Of a stretch of 64,000 bases of DNA, positions 39,377-48,391 are shown piece after piece. The DNA is taken from positions 1 through 64,000 of the forward strand of contig DASWWX010000041.1 in NCBI GenBank assembly GCA_036405815.1, written 5' to 3'. Numbering within the stretch: the first letter of the stretch is position 1; each line of letters begins with the position of its first letter. The position numbers and the translations under genes were made by a program. This DNA is from Solimonas sp036405815. Its GTDB lineage: Bacteria > Pseudomonadota > Gammaproteobacteria > Nevskiales > Nevskiaceae. The notes beneath the pieces were generated by a model. It was not told the origin of the DNA and did no database searches. It saw only the letters and a list, made by a program, of their open reading frames with translations.

Positions 39377-41605
39377 TCACTTGTGAGTAAACGTGAACGC
39401 GCCGTCCCAGTCGCGGCCCGGCGGGTTCTCGCGCAGGAACATGATGCGTTCGATGAAGATCTCGTAGATCCGGTGCGGCCGGCCCGACTGCTGCAGGTTG
39501 AAGAATTCCAGCTCGGCCTCGTCCCATTTCTGGGCGCGATAGAGCTGCATCGCGCCGCGATGCCGCGCCAGGTCCTGACGCAACGCCGGATCGAGCTGAT
39601 CCTTCGGCCCCATCGGCTCGTAGATCGCCACCGGCTCGGTGCGGCCCTTGACAACGACGCGATCCACCTCGCGAAACGCCCAATCCGAGGGCAACAGGTT
39701 GCGCGTGTTGTCGCCGATCAGCACGCCGATGCCGTACTCCTTGGTCAGCCCCTCCAGGCGCGACCCCAGGTTCACCGCGTCGCCCATCACGGTATAGGCC
39801 ATGCGGAACTCGGAACCCATGTTGCCGACGTTCATGCGCCCGCTGTTGATGCCGACGCCGATGTGCAGCTTGGGCCAGCCACGACGCTCGAACTCCGGGT
39901 CCAGTTCGCGGATCGCGCGCTGCATGTCCATGCCGGTCAGCACCGCGTGCATCGCGTGATCGGCGTCCGGCAGCGGCGCGCCCCAGAACGCCATGATCAG
40001 ATCGCCGATGTACTTGTCGATGGTGCCGCGATGCCTCTGCACCACGGCGGTCTGCTGGGTCAGGAAGGCGTTGATCATCGCCGACAGTTCCTTGGCGTCC
40101 AGCTTCTCGGAAATGCTGGTGAAGTTGCGCACGTCCGAGAACAGCACCGACATCTCGCGGCTCTCGCCCTCCATAGAAATCGACTCGGGATGCTCGGCCA
40201 TCTCCTCGACCAGCTCCGGCGGCACGTACTGCCCGAACAGCTTGGAGATCGAGCGCTTGCTGCGCGACTCGATGAAGTAGCCGTACAGCAGATGCGCCAT
40301 GAACAGGCAGAACGTGAACGCGACCGGCACGCCCATCGGCATGATGAAGTTGGCGCCGCTCCACAGCACGAATCCGAGCGCGATCACGAACATCGCCGCC
40401 ACCAGCACTACCGCGGCGCTGGCCAGCGAGGACAGCTTCGAGAACGCCCAGGCCAGGAGCAGCGCGATCGCCGCCAGCAGCACGACCTCGATGCCGTCGT
40501 AGTACGGCGCCTTCTGACGGATGCGGCCGTCGAGCATGCCGGAGACGATGTTGGCGTGAACCTCGACCCCCACGAACACCTTGTTCACCGGTGTGCTGCG
40601 CAGATCGAGCAATCCGGCCGCCGAGGCTCCCATCAGCACCACCGCGTCCTTGAGCCGCTCCGGCTCCGGCACGGTGCCGCGGATCAGATCGGTCGCCGAG
40701 ATATAGGTAAACGTGCGGTTGTCGCCACGATAGGGCACATAGACCGCGACCTCGCCGTCCACTGGTGTCGACAGGTTGCCGACGGTCAGGCGCTCCAGAT
40801 TCAGTGAGGTACGGCGATCCGGCGGCTCAAACTCCAGACCCACCGGCGCACCGTCCAGGGCCAGCCGGGTCAGCGCCAGCGCCAGCGAGGGATACAACGC
40901 GCCCTGGTACTGCTGGATCAGCGGCACCCGACGGAATACGCCGTCGTGATCGACCAGGGGATTCTCGAAGAAGCCGCAGTGCGGCGTCGCGGCTTGCAGG
41001 ACCGGCAGATTGGCGCCGACGCCCACGGGGGATACGAAATCGATTGCGTAGAGCTTGGCGGCGTTGGCCTCCAGCAAGGGCGCACACAGCGCGCCGATCG
41101 ACGCACTCTCGCCGGCCGCAACGCCGGGCTTGAAGAAAAAGCCCAGCACCACCGGCCGGTTGCGGATGGCTTCGGCAAACTGGCGGTCATAATCGAGTTG
41201 CGCGCGCACCGCAGCATCGCGCTCCGCCACACCCGGCACATCCGACAGCTGGGTGGCCGCGATCTCGGTCCAGGCGCGAGCCGCTCGATCGTCCGGCTCC
41301 GAGAACAGGATGTCGAAGCCCAGTGCGCGCGCGCCGTAGCGATCGAACAGGTTATTGACCAGTTGCGCCAGCTTGTCGCGGCGTATCGGCCAGCCTTCGG
41401 CCTCGATGCTGCGCTCATCGAGGTCGACGATGACCACGCGCGGATCGGGCGTTTTCAGCAGGGTCAGCTGCACCCGCGCGTCGTAGGTAAAGGCTTCCAC
41501 CACATCCAGCAGCCGCAGTGGCGCGACACGCGCCACGTGCAGCAGGAAGACGGTAAACACCAGCGCGCTGATGCCAAGCCGGATCATGGTGCGCGTTGTC
41601 ATCAT
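39377..41605 (-). CDS. CHASE2-domain class III adenylate cyclase
   Basis: The protein has 742 residues. After one membrane segment it has a large periplasmic CHASE2 sensory domain (about 35-385, with VVIVDLDERSIEAEGWP), three more membrane segments (about 390-465) and a cytoplasmic class III cyclase. The catalytic residues are intact: metal-binding D491 (VLFSDVRNFTSI) and D535 (GDLIMAFWG), the purine-specifying Lys (DKYIGD) and the MGDAVNLGSRLEG segment. An active cAMP-forming enzyme is therefore likely. I start at the paired ATG codons (MMTTRTM); a longer frame would run into gspC. The signal is unknown. It is transcribed alone, 107 bases beyond clpS. Confidence 0.9.
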   Translation of the reverse strand: MMTTRTMIRLGISALVFTVFLLHVARVAPLRLLDVVEAFTYDARVQLTLLKTPDPRVVIVDLDERSIEAEGWPIRRDKLAQLVNNLFDRYGARALGFDILFSEPDDRAARAWTEIAATQLSDVPGVAERDAAVRAQLDYDRQFAEAIRNRPVVLGFFFKPGVAAGESASIGALCAPLLEANAAKLYAIDFVSPVGVGANLPVLQAATPHCGFFENPLVDHDGVFRRVPLIQQYQGALYPSLALALTRLALDGAPVGLEFEPPDRRTSLNLERLTVGNLSTPVDGEVAVYVPYRGDNRTFTYISATDLIRGTVPEPERLKDAVVLMGASAAGLLDLRSTPVNKVFVGVEVHANIVSGMLDGRIRQKAPYYDGIEVVLLAAIALLLAWAFSKLSSLASAAVVLVAAMFVIALGFVLWSGANFIMPMGVPVAFTFCLFMAHLLYGYFIESRSKRSISKLFGQYVPPELVEEMAEHPESISMEGESREMSVLFSDVRNFTSISEKLDAKELSAMINAFLTQQTAVVQRHRGTIDKYIGDLIMAFWGAPLPDADHAMHAVLTGMDMQRAIRELDPEFERRGWPKLHIGVGINSGRMNVGNMGSEFRMAYTVMGDAVNLGSRLEGLTKEYGIGVLIGDNTRNLLPSDWAFREVDRVVVKGRTEPVAIYEPMGPKDQLDPALRQDLARHRGAMQLYRAQKWDEAELEFFNLQQSGRPHRIYEIFIERIMFLRENPPGRDWDGAFTFTHK

Positions 41606-41772
41606 CGCTGCGGTCTCCCCCGATATCCCCCGATCCACCTCGGGCAGGCCCACGGTACTGAATGCCCCCATCCAGCGGCAAATGTTGCCGCGGCCACCCC
41701 TGCCACGTCGCGTTACTTCCCCACTCGATCTCCTACGCCCACCGGCGTGACCACGGGTTATCATGCCGGCCG

Positions 41773-42639
41773 ATGGCCACCACCCTGACACTCCACCGCC
41801 TCGGTCAGCTCTACGAGCGCCACGGCCGCAGCCTGCCGCCGCTGGCCACGATCGGGCTGACGATGCTTGTCGCCTGGCTGCTGGCGCAGCTGGTCTGGGC
41901 GCTGGTCCCCGTGCCGGAAGCCGCACGCTGGCAACCCGCGCCGGTGGCACCTGAGGTCAAGGCCGACCGCGGAGGGCCGGATCTGGCTCGCATCGCCGGC
42001 GCACAGTTGTTCGGCGCGTATCGTCCGGAAGCCGCGCCCGCCGGCAACCTGCAGGAAGCGCCCGACACGCGGCTTTCACTGACGCTGCTGGGCATCCTCT
42101 CGGGCAACCAGCGTGACTCGCGTGCCCTGATCGCCAGCTCCAACGGTGAGGAAAAGCCGTACGCGATCGGCGACGACATCGTCTCCGGCGCCAACCTGCA
42201 GGCGATCTTTCCGGACCGGGTGATCCTGTCGCGTAACGGCCAGCTCGAAACCCTGAGGTTGAACCGCGATGCCCCGTCGCGCGCCGTCGACACGCGTCCG
42301 GTCGACAGCGTCGGCAGCGCCGGCACCAGCGCGATGCTGGGCCAGATCCGCGAACAGATCCTGGCCGATCCGACCAAGGCCGCCGAGTTCGTGCGTGTAC
42401 AACCGGCCAACGTCAACGGCCAGCTGCGCGGCTACCGCATCTACCCCGGCCGTGAGCGTGCGGCCTTCACCGACGCCGGCCTGCGGCCGGGCGATCTGGT
42501 CACTTCGGTCAATGGCATACAATTGGACGACAATCAGAAAGCCCTGCAGATGCTGGGGGATCTCAGCCGCGCCGGCTCCGTCACGTTGACGGTCGAGCGT
42601 GGCGGGCAACCGCAAACGATCACTCTTTCCTTCAATTGA
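41773..42639 (+). CDS. gspC: Type II secretion inner-membrane protein GspC
   Basis: GspC links the inner-membrane platform to the secretin. The 288-residue protein has one membrane span (about 25-46), the periplasmic HR domain (LSLTLLGILSGNQRDSRALI, YAIGDDIVSGANL) and a C-terminal PDZ domain (YPGRERAAFTDAGLRPGDLV). The ATG at MATTLTLHRL is the start; an upstream extension is implausible. A TATCAT box ends only 8 bases before it, so the message may be almost leaderless (uncertain). gspD follows after 1 base. Confidence 0.92.
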   Translation: MATTLTLHRLGQLYERHGRSLPPLATIGLTMLVAWLLAQLVWALVPVPEAARWQPAPVAPEVKADRGGPDLARIAGAQLFGAYRPEAAPAGNLQEAPDTRLSLTLLGILSGNQRDSRALIASSNGEEKPYAIGDDIVSGANLQAIFPDRVILSRNGQLETLRLNRDAPSRAVDTRPVDSVGSAGTSAMLGQIREQILADPTKAAEFVRVQPANVNGQLRGYRIYPGRERAAFTDAGLRPGDLVTSVNGIQLDDNQKALQMLGDLSRAGSVTLTVERGGQPQTITLSFN

Positions 42640-42640
42640 C

Positions 42641-44719
42641 ATGACACTCCGCAAGCCCGCCCTGGCTCTGGCCGTCGCGTTGGCGTCCCTGCTGGCGGTG
42701 CCGGCGCGCGCCGACATCACGCTCAATCTCAAGGACGCGGAGATCAGCACGCTGATCGCCACCGTCAGCGAGGTCACCGGCCGAAACTTCATCGTCGACG
42801 GCCGCGTCAAGGGCAAGGTCACGGTGATTTCTTCTTCTCCGATGACCGAAGAAGGGCTGTACGAAACCTTTCTCGCCGTGCTGCAGGTCAATGGCTTTGC
42901 CGCGATCCCGGCCGGCGACACGATCAAGATCGTGCCGGAAACCAACGCACGCCAGGACGGCGGCTCCTACGCCAGCGACGGCCGCGGTCTGCCGATGGAC
43001 GAGGTCGTCACGCACGTTTACCAGCTGCAGAACATCAACGCCTCGCAGCTGGTGCCGATCCTGCGTCCGATGGTGCCGCAGTGGGGTCATCTCGCGGCCT
43101 ACCAGGCCAACAACACGCTGATCATCTCTGACCGCGCCTCCAACGTCGCCCGTCTCGGCGATCTGATCCGGCAGATGGATCAGGCCGGCGACCGCGATAT
43201 CGAGAACGTGCGTCTGCAGCACGCCTCGGCCAGCGAGGTCGTGCGCGTGCTCACCTCCTTGACGCAACAGGACAAGCAGGCCGATCCGACCAGCAAACCC
43301 GCCACGGCCATCGCCGACGAGCGCAGCAACAGCATTCTCGTGGGCGGCGACAAGGCCGAGCGCTCCAAGCTGATCGCCATCGTGCGGCAGCTCGACATCG
43401 AACTGACCGATGACGGCGCCACCCAGGTCGTCTATCTGCGTTATGCCAGTGCCGAGAACCTGGCGCCGATCCTCGAAGGCTATGCCCAGCAGGTCGGCCA
43501 GGCCGAACAGCGTGCCGCCACCGGCAGCGCCGCACCGGCCGCCGCGCCGTCGGCAGCCGGCGCCAGCGGCGCCGCTCGCGTGCTGGCCGACAAGGACACC
43601 AACGCGCTGATCATCACCGCCGCGCCCAAGGCAATGCGCCAGATCCGCGACGTCATCGCCCAGCTCGACATCCAGCGCTCACAGGTACTGGTCGAGGGCT
43701 TGATCGCGGAAATCAGCTCGGAGCGCTCCAGCCAGCTCGGCATCGACTGGGCCGTGTTCAACGAGGATCGCATCGCCGCGGCGACGATCCTGAACCAGTC
43801 GACGCTCAGCGCCCTGAGCGCCGCGGCGACCACCGGCAACCCGCAGGCGGCCCTGTCGGCGATCTCGCAGGGGGTCAATCTGATTGGCGGCCGCAGCGGT
43901 GGCGACAGCGGCACCAGCTTCGGCATCCTGCTCAAGGCGCTGAAGGGCGACGGCGATACCAACGTGCTGTCGACGCCGACCATCGTCACGATGGACAACG
44001 AGGAGGCCAAGTTCTCGGCGGGCCAGGAAGTGCCGTTCCTGACGGGCCAGTTCTCGAATACGGGGGTCGGCACGACCACCGGCTCGGTCAATCCCTTCCA
44101 GACCATCGAACGCAAGGACGTCGGCCTGACGTTGTCGGTGACGCCGCAGATCAGTGAGGGCAACACCATCAAACTCAAGCTCGATCTCGAAGTCTCGAGC
44201 CTGTCCAGCGGCACCGCCGGCGCAGCCAACCTGATCACCAACAAGCGCACGCTGACCAATGTCGTGTCGGTTGAGAACGGCCAGATCCTGGTCATTGGCG
44301 GCCTGATCGATGACCAGGTCAACGACCAGAAGCAAAGCGTGCCGCTGCTGGGCGACATTCCGATTCTCGGTCACCTGTTCTCGTCGCGCTCGGTACAGAA
44401 GACCAAGCGCAACCTGATGCTGTTCATCCGCCCTTCGATCCTGCGCAAGCAGCTCGAAGGCGACTACTACACGCGCAAGAAGTACGAGAACGTGCGTCAG
44501 GCACAGCTCGAAGCCGGCAGCGACAAGCCGGTCCCGCTGCTCGGCGGCAAAAAGCCGCAGCTCAGGCCCTTCGAGGAGTATCTGCGCGAGCACGGCGGCG
44601 TGCCGGCACGCGATGTGGAGCCGCAGCAGCAGCGCACCGCGCCCGAGCCCAATCCGCCGCGCGCCGGCATGGCGCCGCCGCGTCCGGCTGTGGCGCTGCC
44701 GCCGCCACGCCAGAACTGA
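42641..44719 (+). CDS. gspD: Type II secretion secretin GspD
   Basis: GspD forms the outer-membrane channel. The 692-residue precursor has a signal peptide ending LAVPARA-DIT, an N0 domain (ITLNLKDAEISTLIATVSEVTGR), three N1-N3 repeats and the secretin beta-barrel domain, including VPLLGDIPILGHLF near its end. The last 60 residues are Pro-rich and of low complexity. N3 carries an Ala/Pro-rich insert (GSAAPAAAPSAAGASGA). The order gspC-D-E-F supports the assignment. Confidence 0.96.
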   Translation: MTLRKPALALAVALASLLAVPARADITLNLKDAEISTLIATVSEVTGRNFIVDGRVKGKVTVISSSPMTEEGLYETFLAVLQVNGFAAIPAGDTIKIVPETNARQDGGSYASDGRGLPMDEVVTHVYQLQNINASQLVPILRPMVPQWGHLAAYQANNTLIISDRASNVARLGDLIRQMDQAGDRDIENVRLQHASASEVVRVLTSLTQQDKQADPTSKPATAIADERSNSILVGGDKAERSKLIAIVRQLDIELTDDGATQVVYLRYASAENLAPILEGYAQQVGQAEQRAATGSAAPAAAPSAAGASGAARVLADKDTNALIITAAPKAMRQIRDVIAQLDIQRSQVLVEGLIAEISSERSSQLGIDWAVFNEDRIAAATILNQSTLSALSAAATTGNPQAALSAISQGVNLIGGRSGGDSGTSFGILLKALKGDGDTNVLSTPTIVTMDNEEAKFSAGQEVPFLTGQFSNTGVGTTTGSVNPFQTIERKDVGLTLSVTPQISEGNTIKLKLDLEVSSLSSGTAGAANLITNKRTLTNVVSVENGQILVIGGLIDDQVNDQKQSVPLLGDIPILGHLFSSRSVQKTKRNLMLFIRPSILRKQLEGDYYTRKKYENVRQAQLEAGSDKPVPLLGGKKPQLRPFEEYLREHGGVPARDVEPQQQRTAPEPNPPRAGMAPPRPAVALPPPRQN

Positions 44720-44727
44720 ACGATTCC

Positions 44728-46212
44728 ATGGAGCAGCCTGTCCGGCGACCGCCGTTCGCGTTCGCCAAGCGCCACGGCCTGATCGTCACCGAGGATCGCG
44801 GCGACCATGTGCTGGCTGTTGCGCGCCCCGGCGTGGCCATCGATGCCGTGCAGGAAACCCGTCGCTTCGTCGGTCGCCCGCTGCGGCTGCAGAACGTCTC
44901 GCCGCAGGAATTCGACGCCCTGCTGTCACGCACCTACGAAGGCCAGACCGCGGCCACCGCCAGCCTGATGCAGGGTCTGGACGCCGAGGAGACCGATCTC
45001 GATGCGCTGGCCCTCGCCTTGCAGGACAGCCAGGACCTGCTCGAATCCGACGACGATGCACCGGTCATCAAGTTCATCAACGGGCTTCTGGTCGAGGCGA
45101 TCCGCGAGAACGCCTCGGACATTCACGTCGAGAGCTTCGAGAGCCGCTTGCAGATCCGCTTCCGTGTCGACGGCGTGCTGCGCGAGATCATGTCGCCACC
45201 CAAGGCCATGGCCCCGCGGCTGGTGTCGCGCATCAAGGTCATGGCCAAGCTCGACATCGCAGAGAAGCGCCTGCCGCAGGACGGCCGCATCTCGCGCGCC
45301 TTCGGCGGCCGCAAGGTCGACGTGCGCGTCTCCACGATCCCGACAGGCGTCAACAGCGAACGCGTCGTGATGCGTATCCTCGATAAGCAGGCCGACAAGC
45401 TCGACCTGGAGCAGCTTGGCCTGGACGAGCAGCAGATCGAGATCCTCAAGCGCATCATCCACCGCCCCTACGGCATCATGCTGGTGACCGGGCCCACCGG
45501 CTCGGGTAAAACCACGACGCTGTACTCGGCGCTGTCGGTGCTCAACGACCGCTCGCGCAACATCATGACGGTCGAGGACCCGATCGAGTACTACATCGAC
45601 GGCGTCGGCCAGACCCAGGTCAACACCAAGGTCGAGATGACCTTTGCACGCGGCCTGCGCGCGATCCTGCGTCAGGACCCTGACGTGGTGATGGTCGGCG
45701 AAATCCGCGACCTGGAAACCGCACAGATCGCGGTGCAAGCCTCGCAGACCGGCCACCTCGTGCTGTCGACCCTGCACACCAACACCGCGGTCGGCGCCGT
45801 TACGCGCCTGCGCGATATGGGCGTGGAGCCGTACCAGCTTTCCTCGTCGCTGGTCGGCCTCATGGCGCAGCGGCTGGTGCGCGAACTGTGCCAGCACTGC
45901 AAGGCACCGTATGAAGCCGGCACCGCGGAGAAAGAACAGCTCGGCATCGACCCGGCGAAACCGCTGACGCTGTACAAGGCCGTCGGCTGCCCGCAGTGCC
46001 GCCATATGGGCTTCCTGGGCCGCACCGGCATCCAGGAGATCATCGAGGTCGACCGCAAGCTCGAATCGATGATCCACGACAATGCCTCCGAGCAAGCGCT
46101 GGAAGCCTACGCGCGATCGCAGAGCCCCGGCATCCTGCAGGCCGGCCGCAACAAGATCATCGCCGGCGAAACCACGCTGCGCGACGTGCTGCGCGTGACG
46201 ATCGAAGAGTAA
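44728..46212 (+). CDS. gspE: Type II secretion ATPase GspE
   Basis: GspE powers pseudopilus assembly from the cytoplasmic face. The 494-residue protein has the N1E-type domain, Walker A GPTGSGKTTTLY (from residue 255), the Asp box (VEDPIEYY), Walker B (VGEIRDLETAQIA) and the His box (LSTLHTNTAVGAVTRL). The four-cysteine zinc domain (CQHC near 390, CPQC near 420) is complete. It begins 8 bases after gspD and ends 6 bases before gspF. Confidence 0.96.
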   Translation: MEQPVRRPPFAFAKRHGLIVTEDRGDHVLAVARPGVAIDAVQETRRFVGRPLRLQNVSPQEFDALLSRTYEGQTAATASLMQGLDAEETDLDALALALQDSQDLLESDDDAPVIKFINGLLVEAIRENASDIHVESFESRLQIRFRVDGVLREIMSPPKAMAPRLVSRIKVMAKLDIAEKRLPQDGRISRAFGGRKVDVRVSTIPTGVNSERVVMRILDKQADKLDLEQLGLDEQQIEILKRIIHRPYGIMLVTGPTGSGKTTTLYSALSVLNDRSRNIMTVEDPIEYYIDGVGQTQVNTKVEMTFARGLRAILRQDPDVVMVGEIRDLETAQIAVQASQTGHLVLSTLHTNTAVGAVTRLRDMGVEPYQLSSSLVGLMAQRLVRELCQHCKAPYEAGTAEKEQLGIDPAKPLTLYKAVGCPQCRHMGFLGRTGIQEIIEVDRKLESMIHDNASEQALEAYARSQSPGILQAGRNKIIAGETTLRDVLRVTIEE

Positions 46213-46218
46213 GTCGCC

Positions 46219-47439
46219 ATGGCCGCGTACGAGTACAGCGCGCTCGACGCCAGGGGCCGCCAGACCAAAGGCCTGATCGAAGGCGACACGCCACGCCACG
46301 CGCGCGCGATGCTGCGCGATCGCGGCCTGACGCCACTGGAGGTCAACCAGGTTGCGGAGTCGCGCACCGGTGGCGGTGGCGGCCTGTTCAACCGCGGCGG
46401 CAGTGGCATCAGCCACACCGAGTTGTCGCTGTTCACGCGCCAGCTCGCGACGCTGACGCGCGCCGGCCTGCCACTGGACGAAGCGCTGACTGCGGTCTCA
46501 GAGCAAAGCGAGAGCCGGCGCGTCAAGCGCATTGCGCTGGGCGTGCGCGCCGGGGTCATCGAGGGCAGCTCGCTGGCGCATTCGCTGAACCAGTTTCCCA
46601 ACGCCTTCCCGCCGCTGTTCCGCGCCACCGTCGAGGCCGGCGAGCAGTCGGGCAAGCTCGATTACATCCTCGAACGCCTGGCGGAGTACGTCGAGCGCCG
46701 GCAGGCGATGCAACAGAAGATCGTGCTCGCCGCGTTCTATCCGGCAATCCTCACGTTCGTGGCGATCGGCGTGGTCATGCTGCTGCTGACCTACGTCGTA
46801 CCACAGGTCGTCGAGGTGTTCGACAGCATCGATGCGACGCTGCCGCCGCTGACGCGCGGCCTGATCGCCACCTCGGACTTCCTGCGCGACTACGGCATCG
46901 TGTTGCTGGCCCTGCTCGGTGCGGGCCTGTTCGTGTTCACCCGCCTGATGCGTGGCGAAGCCTTCAAGCGCCGCGTGCATGCGCTGATCCTGCGCTTGCC
47001 GCTGGTCGGCCGCCTGGTGCGTGGCGCCAACACCGGCCGCTTCACGCGGACGCTCGGCATCCTGTTCGGCAGCGGTGTGCCGATCCTCGAAGCGCTGCGT
47101 ATCGGCACGCAGGTGGTCACCAACCTGCCGATGCGGGACGCGATTGAGAACGCCGCGATCCGCGTGCGAGAAGGCGCCAATCTCAGTCGCTCGCTGGCCG
47201 CCAGCAAGCTGTTTCCTCCGATTACCGTGCATCTGATCGCCAGCGGCGAATCCTCCGGCACGCTCGACGAAATGCTGGATCGCGCCGCCGAGAACCAGGA
47301 ACGCGAAGTGGAGACCCTGGTTGCTGCGCTGATGGGCGTGTTCGAACCGGTGCTGATCCTGGCGATGGGCGGCATCGTGCTGCTGATCGTGCTGGCGATC
47401 CTGCTGCCGATCTTCGATCTCAACCAGCTCGTGCAGTGA
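46219..47439 (+). CDS. gspF: Type II secretion inner-membrane platform protein GspF
   Basis: GspF is the polytopic core of the inner-membrane platform. The 406-residue protein has two T2SF domains (about 70-195 and 275-395), three membrane spans, and typical segments LATLTRAGLPLDEAL and LGILFGSGVPILEALRI. It starts YEYSALDARGRQTKG. Its last 64 bases are repeated almost exactly 161 bases downstream. No gspG pseudopilin follows, which is unusual because gspG normally comes next. Confidence 0.96.
   Translation: MAAYEYSALDARGRQTKGLIEGDTPRHARAMLRDRGLTPLEVNQVAESRTGGGGGLFNRGGSGISHTELSLFTRQLATLTRAGLPLDEALTAVSEQSESRRVKRIALGVRAGVIEGSSLAHSLNQFPNAFPPLFRATVEAGEQSGKLDYILERLAEYVERRQAMQQKIVLAAFYPAILTFVAIGVVMLLLTYVVPQVVEVFDSIDATLPPLTRGLIATSDFLRDYGIVLLALLGAGLFVFTRLMRGEAFKRRVHALILRLPLVGRLVRGANTGRFTRTLGILFGSGVPILEALRIGTQVVTNLPMRDAIENAAIRVREGANLSRSLAASKLFPPITVHLIASGESSGTLDEMLDRAAENQEREVETLVAALMGVFEPVLILAMGGIVLLIVLAILLPIFDLNQLVQ
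47376..47439 (+). repeat. Direct repeat copy 1 (3' end of gspF)
   Basis: This 64-base stretch encodes the last residues of GspF and the stop codon. It matches the copy 161 bases downstream at 62 of 64 positions; the differences are at 47381 (T/A) and 47433 (G/A). Confidence 0.95.
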
Positions 47440-47498
47440 GTGCCACCCATCGCACCCCCTTGTACGTGCGCTATCGCGCATCCGGGGGCGTTCGCCGG

Positions 47499-47523
47499 GA
47501 AACGAGTCCACTGGACTCGTTTC
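47499..47523. repeat. Strong hairpin between the two gspF-tail copies
   Basis: GAAACGAGTCC-ACT-GGACTCGTTTC forms a perfect 11-bp stem with a 3-base loop. A-rich and T-rich ends make it resemble a weak bidirectional terminator, and CCGGG/CCCGG just outside can extend the stem after a small bulge. It lies in the 97-base segment separating the two repeats. Confidence 0.85.
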
Positions 47524-47536
47524 TGCCCGGACTCAC

Positions 47537-47600
47537 CGTGCAGCTGATCGTGCTGGCGATCCTGCTGCCGATCTTCGATCTCAACCAGCTCGTACAGTGA
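47537..47600 (+). repeat. Direct repeat copy 2 (duplicated gspF tail)
   Basis: This is a second copy of the gspF 3' end, ending CAGTGA. Its GTGA also contains the GTG start of the permease gene that follows. Upstream of CGTGC the two copies have no similarity, so the duplication has a sharp left edge. Confidence 0.95.
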
Positions 47601-48370
47601 ACGCGGACTGGATGCAGCAGGCGATCCTGCTGGTCGTCGGCTTTGCCGCGAGCTTCTTCTCGGCACTGGCCGGCGGCGGCGCCGGCCTGCTGCAGTTCCC
47701 TGCGCTGATCCTGCTCGGCCTCGGCTTTGCCGGCGCGGTGGCAACGCACAAGGTCGCGGTCGTTGCGCTCGGCGTCGGTTCGACCGCGCGTCATCTGCGT
47801 GAAGGCGCGCAGGACTGGCGCTTTCTCGGCCTGTGCACGCTACTGGGCCTGCCTGGCGTGGTCTTCGGCACGCAGCTCGCACTGCGCATCCCGGACCGCG
47901 AAGGCGAACTCATCTTCGGGACCGTCAACATCGGGCTCGGCATCTTCTCGATTCTGCGCCCCCAACTGGGCATGCAGTCCCTGCCTCGCAACCGCTCGGG
48001 TCACGGCCTGCTGCTGGGTAGCCTGCTCACCTTCGGCGTGGGCTGGCTGGTCGGCATCGTGCCGTCCGGCCCCGGCATATTCGCAACCCTGCTGTTCCTG
48101 CTGTGGTACGGCTGCGATTTCCGCCAGGCCGTGGCCTACACCATGCTGATGGTGGGCCTGGTCTGGAATGCGGTCGGCGCCGTCACCGCCGGGCTTTACG
48201 GACCGGTGGCCTGGCATTGGATGGCCGCGCTGGTGATCGGCGGACTCGCTGGCGGCTATCTCGGCTCGCACCTGGGCCTGCTGAAAGGCAATCGCTTCAT
48301 CAAGCGTGCCTACGAAATCCTGACGCTGCTGATGGGCGTCAGCCTGATTGCGCAGGGCCTTCTACGCTGA
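47597..48370 (+). CDS. TauE/SafE-like membrane permease downstream of gspF
   Basis: This 257-residue inner-membrane protein has about eight spans and the glycine-rich family motif (FSALAGGGAGLLQFPALI), repeated in divergent form (VGWLVGIVPSGPGIFATLLF). The substrate is unknown. It starts at a GTG that overlaps the stop codon of the duplicated gspF tail (GTGA), suggesting an ancestral translational overlap with gspF itself. It is convergent with plsX. It is the third TauE-like gene of the window, and the three differ considerably in sequence. Confidence 0.87.
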   Translation: MNADWMQQAILLVVGFAASFFSALAGGGAGLLQFPALILLGLGFAGAVATHKVAVVALGVGSTARHLREGAQDWRFLGLCTLLGLPGVVFGTQLALRIPDREGELIFGTVNIGLGIFSILRPQLGMQSLPRNRSGHGLLLGSLLTFGVGWLVGIVPSGPGIFATLLFLLWYGCDFRQAVAYTMLMVGLVWNAVGAVTAGLYGPVAWHWMAALVIGGLAGGYLGSHLGLLKGNRFIKRAYEILTLLMGVSLIAQGLLR

Positions 48371-48391
48371 CGACGCGAGTGCTTTGGCCGT

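Noticed and set aside
41608..41950. Longer N-terminus for the CHASE2 cyclase
   Set aside because: It would overlap gspC, lacks a signal-like sequence, and the paired ATG codons sit just before the first membrane segment.
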